Source: an uncultured Mesorhizobium sp. (GTDB lineage: Bacteria > Pseudomonadota > Alphaproteobacteria > Rhizobiales > Rhizobiaceae). From it: a stretch of 25,553 nt of DNA. Location: positions 1 through 25,553 of the forward strand of contig CALFXR010000082.1 of the NCBI GenBank assembly GCA_937958475.1, written 5' to 3'. Of the stretch, positions 22,847 through 25,553 are shown one piece after another. The notes below the pieces were generated by a model. It searched no databases and was not told the DNA's origin. It was given only the letters and a program-made list of their open reading frames with translations. Positions within the stretch are counted from its first letter, which is position 1. Each line of letters starts with the position of its first letter. The position numbers were made by a program, and so were the translations under genes.

Positions 22847-23949
22847 TTTCGGGTTCCTTTCCCCATCAGCGTCCCGGCGACGCCGGCCGGGAAGAAATAG
22901 ACGAGCAGGATGAACAGGAGCCCGAGCCAGAGCAGCCAGCGGTCGGGATTGAGCAGGTCGGGCAGCAGCGGCAGGTCGGCCGTGGCCGCGGCGCCGACCT
23001 CCATCAGATCCTTCAGGTAGAACTGGGCGAGGCTCATGACGACGACGCCGATGACGGCGCCGATCATGGTGCCCATGCCGCCGATGACCACCATCAGCAG
23101 GATGTCGATCATGATGGCGAAGGAGAGCGCCACCTCGGGTCCGACATATTTCAGCCAGACGGCGCGCAGCACGCCGGCGAGTGCTGCGATGACCGCGGCG
23201 ATGCAGAAGATCGCCGTGCGGTAGGCGACGACGCGGTAGCCGATCGCCTCGGCGCGCATCTCGTTCTCGCGGATCGCCATCAGCACCGTGCCGAGCGGCG
23301 AGCCGACGATGCGCAGCATCAGGACGAACAGTGCAAGGCTGGACAGGAAGACGAAATAGTAGGCGGCGATCTTGCCGTTCAGGGCGACGCCGAACAGGCG
23401 CAGCGTCTTGCCGTCGGCATCGGTGAGCAACTTGGTGGCGGCGGAGAACAGGCGCGGCACCTCATAGGTCATGCCGTCTTCGCCGCCGGTCAGGTCGGAG
23501 AGCTGGCTGGCGAGCACCAGCATGACGGAAGCGGCCGCCAGCGTCACCATGGCGAAGAAGATCGCCTTCACCCTCAGCGAAAGCAGCCCGATCAGCACGG
23601 CGAGCACGAGCGCGGCGAGGACGCCGGCGCCGCCGCCAATCAGGATCGCGTCGAAGCCGGGGCCCATCGTCTTCAGGGCCATGGCCGTGCCATAGGCGCC
23701 GAGGCCGAAGAACATGGTGTGGGCGAAACTGACGATGCCGGTGTAGCCGATCAGCAGGTCGTAGCTGGCGACGAGGACGACGAAGATGCAGATGCGCGCC
23801 GCCACTTCCTGGGCGCGCACGTCGGGGAACAGGAACGGCGCGAACGTCAGGGCGAGCCCGATCAGCGCGACCACCGCATAGACGACGAGGCGGCCGGCAG
23901 GAACGCTGCGCGGCGGGACGGACGGCAGGTCTTCGGTCATCGCGCTCAT
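22843..23949 (-). CDS. livM: Branched-chain amino acid ABC transporter permease LivM
   Basis: Inner-membrane permease of the HAAT family, partner of LivH. The 368-residue protein has about nine or ten hydrophobic segments and the LivM landmarks LLIGYTGIVSFAHTMFFGLGAY (near 65-86), REN-E-RAEAIGY (the ATPase-coupling loop) and IGGMGTMIGAVIG. The first ATG (23949) overlaps the livH stop as ATGA. An AAGGG abuts it, but stands 9 nt before the next ATG at 23940, which may be the true start (365 aa). Substrate specificity is not set by the permease sequence; members import leucine/isoleucine/valine but also urea, amides and aromatic acids. Confidence 0.94.
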   Translation of the reverse strand: MSAMTEDLPSVPPRSVPAGRLVVYAVVALIGLALTFAPFLFPDVRAQEVAARICIFVVLVASYDLLIGYTGIVSFAHTMFFGLGAYGTAMALKTMGPGFDAILIGGGAGVLAALVLAVLIGLLSLRVKAIFFAMVTLAAASVMLVLASQLSDLTGGEDGMTYEVPRLFSAATKLLTDADGKTLRLFGVALNGKIAAYYFVFLSSLALFVLMLRIVGSPLGTVLMAIRENEMRAEAIGYRVVAYRTAIFCIAAVIAALAGVLRAVWLKYVGPEVALSFAIMIDILLMVVIGGMGTMIGAVIGVVVMSLAQFYLKDLMEVGAAATADLPLLPDLLNPDRWLLWLGLLFILLVYFFPAGVAGTLMGKGTRK

Positions 23950-24941
23950 CCCTTGATCGCCGGCTTCAGCCCATAGGGGCGCCACAGCAGGATCGCCATC
24001 ATCAGGAGCATGTTGGAGGCGAGCGAAAGCTTCGGCGCCAGGAATGCCACGTAGTTGGCGAGCAGGCCGACGAGGATGGCGCCGAGCAGCGAGCCCTCGA
24101 TCGAGCCCAGCCCGCCGATGATGACGACGATGAAGACGAGGATCATCATTTCCGGGCCGATGGCCGGCGTGATCAGGCCCTGGTAACCCGCCCACATGGC
24201 GCCGCCCATGGCGGCGAGGGCGGAGCCGGCCATGAACACCGCGATGAACAGCCGGTCGATGCGGAAGCCGAGCGCCTCGACCATCTCGCGGTTCTCCACG
24301 CCGGCGCGGATCAGCAGGCCGATGCGGGTGCGGTTGAGCGCGAAGTGCATGACGACGTAGACGGCGAGACCGAGCGAAAAGGCGAAGATGCGGTAGGTCT
24401 CGATGGCGACGTCGCCGATGACGATCGAGCCGGTGAGGAAGGCAGGCCGCGGCACCGCCACCGGCGCACCGCCCCAGACCGCCAGGATCAGCTGCTCGGC
24501 GACGATCAGCGCCCCCATCGTGATCAGGATCTGGCGCAGGTGGTCCTTGTAGACCGGCTTGACGATGACGCGCTCGAAGAACCAGCCGCCGACCGCGCCG
24601 AAGGCGGTCGCGGCGCCTACCGCGGCGAGGAGGGCGAGCGCATTCAGCGCGACGCTGCCGCCCGTCACCCACGAGCCCAGCGCGGCGAGCACGGACGCGG
24701 CGACGAAGGCGCCGAACGAGACGAAGGCCGAATGGCCGAAGTTGAGCACGTCCATGAGGCCGAAGATCAGCGAAAGGCCGGAGGCCATGAGGAAGATCAT
24801 CATGCCCATGGCGAGGCCGGCGACGGTCAGCGTCACCCAGCTCGACGGCTGGCCGATGAGGACGAAGGCGAGAGCGGCCAGCGCCACCGGCAGGAGCATG
24901 ACGCCGCCGAAGCGCGAGAGGGTCGTGGAGATCGTGTTCAT
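23946..24941 (-). CDS. livH: Branched-chain amino acid ABC transporter permease LivH
   Basis: Inner-membrane permease of the HAAT-type importer. The 331-residue protein is somewhat longer than the usual 290-310 because of an N-terminal hydrophobic extension (about 13-45). Landmarks: GLSLIFGLMDVLNFGHSAF (55-73), the loop RAGVENREMVEALGF that contacts the ATPases, and IIGGLGSIEGSLLGAILVG near 273-291. The ATG at 24941 has GGAGG at 6-nt spacing. It lies 12 nt after livF and overlaps livM by ATGA, so the order livF-livH-livM-hydrolase is one transcription unit. Confidence 0.95.
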   Translation of the reverse strand: MNTISTTLSRFGGVMLLPVALAALAFVLIGQPSSWVTLTVAGLAMGMMIFLMASGLSLIFGLMDVLNFGHSAFVSFGAFVAASVLAALGSWVTGGSVALNALALLAAVGAATAFGAVGGWFFERVIVKPVYKDHLRQILITMGALIVAEQLILAVWGGAPVAVPRPAFLTGSIVIGDVAIETYRIFAFSLGLAVYVVMHFALNRTRIGLLIRAGVENREMVEALGFRIDRLFIAVFMAGSALAAMGGAMWAGYQGLITPAIGPEMMILVFIVVIIGGLGSIEGSLLGAILVGLLANYVAFLAPKLSLASNMLLMMAILLWRPYGLKPAIKG

Positions 24942-24953
24942 CGCGGCCCTCCC

Positions 24954-25553
24954 CTACTGGTGCGCCGCGAGCGACAGCGACAGCAGTCTGGTCTGCAGCG
25001 CTTCGTCGGCGGCGAGTTCGGCCATGCCGCCGCGGTGGATGATGCGGCCGTCGTCGATGACCGCGACCGTGGAGCCGAGCGAGCGGGCGAAGAGGAAATT
25101 CTGCTCGACGAGCAGGATGGTGGTTTCCTTCGCGATCTCGCGGAAGGCGTCGATCATCGCCCTGATGATCGCCGGGGCGAGGCCCTTTGTGGGTTCGTCG
25201 ATGAGGATCAGGTCGCGGCGCTCGATGATGGCGCGGGAGATGGCGAGCATCTGCTTCTGTCCCCCCGAAAGCGCGAAGGCCTGCTTGGTCCAGAACTTCT
25301 CCATGGCCGGAAAGAGGGCGAGGATGCGTTCCAGCCGCGCCTTGTCGAAAGCCCCGGTGGCGGTCGCCAGGCGCATGTTCTCCTCGACGGTGAGGCCGCC
25401 GAAGATGCCCATGTTCTCCGGCACGTAGGCGATGCCGAGGCGGGCGATGTCGGGGGTGCGCAACCGTGTGATGTCGTGGTGGCGGAAGACGACCGCGCCC
25501 CTGCGCGCCCGCCACAGGCCCATGATGGTGCGCAGCGTCGTCGTCTTGCCGGC
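24954..25553 (-). CDS. livF: Branched-chain amino acid ABC transporter ATPase LivF (5' end cut by window)
   Basis: ATP-binding subunit of the Liv importer. The 199 visible residues are the C-terminal part; the frame runs off the window in the middle of Walker A, of which AGKTTTLRT remains at the edge, so about 35-40 residues are missing. Also seen are the LivF-typical IAYVPENMGIFGGLTVEENM (Q-loop region is ENMGIF), the ABC signature LSGGQKQML, Walker B LILIDEPTKGLAP and the H-loop replaced by the usual LivF VEQN. The gene precedes livH by 12 nt. The second ATPase (LivG) and the binding protein are expected outside the window. Confidence 0.94.
   Translation of the reverse strand, partial: AGKTTTLRTIMGLWRARRGAVVFRHHDITRLRTPDIARLGIAYVPENMGIFGGLTVEENMRLATATGAFDKARLERILALFPAMEKFWTKQAFALSGGQKQMLAISRAIIERRDLILIDEPTKGLAPAIIRAMIDAFREIAKETTILLVEQNFLFARSLGSTVAVIDDGRIIHRGGMAELAADEALQTRLLSLSLAAHQ

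Overview
The window looks like the chromosome of a GC-rich alphaproteobacterium, most likely a rhizobial-type member of the Hyphomicrobiales (for example a Phyllobacteriaceae/Mesorhizobium-like genome). The call rests on gene content and order: a malic enzyme with a phosphotransacetylase-like tail, mutS, glnD, murJ, trpS, a Usp protein, an Nfu-type scaffold, MmcB, an APS-reductase-type cysH, DUF2849, DUF934 and a Liv transporter. Regulatory motifs of alphaproteobacterial type agree with this (EcfG-like promoters and an Irr/ICE-like box). No rRNA, tRNA, CRISPR array, insertion sequence or prophage was seen.

Layout. (1) 19-3964, minus strand: a glycosyltransferase, then the malic enzyme, then a one-domain EamA transporter 4 nt behind it. 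(2) 4125-13848, mostly plus strand: mutS, glnD, murJ, trpS and a Usp protein. This housekeeping run is interrupted at 11497-12070 by an opposing higBA toxin-antitoxin module, which carries its own palindromic operator and a promoter that predicts a leaderless higB mRNA. (3) 14016-16439: an Nfu/NifU-type Fe-S scaffold behind a candidate iron-control element; a lipoprotein L,D-transpeptidase convergent with it across a symmetric bidirectional terminator; the DNA-repair nuclease-fold protein MmcB; and a 62-aa unknown protein behind a candidate general-stress (EcfG) promoter. (4) 21233-16456, minus strand: the sulfur-assimilation operon cysG-DUF2849-cysI-cysH-DUF934, with overlapping or near-overlapping genes. 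(5) 21496-21942: a host-attachment/baeRF12-type protein behind a second EcfG-type promoter. (6) 25553-21983, minus strand: livF (cut by the window edge), livH, livM and an alpha/beta hydrolase, the last two junctions being ATGA overlaps.

How the genes work together. CysG makes siroheme, CysI uses it to reduce sulfite, and CysH supplies sulfite from APS. The two DUFs in between are small conserved partners of unknown role, and no CysJ flavoprotein is present in the cluster. The liv genes import a branched-chain amino acid or related amide, and the coupled hydrolase may act on the imported compound. GlnD is the nitrogen sensor and MurJ the lipid II flippase.

Most of the window is ordinary core genome. 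What deserves a second look is mainly regulatory: two general-stress promoter candidates serving poorly understood genes, a candidate Irr box on the Fe-S scaffold, the architecture of the higBA operator and promoter, and a LexA-like half-site pair in front of mmcB. I did not find convincing evidence of a wholly new multi-gene system.
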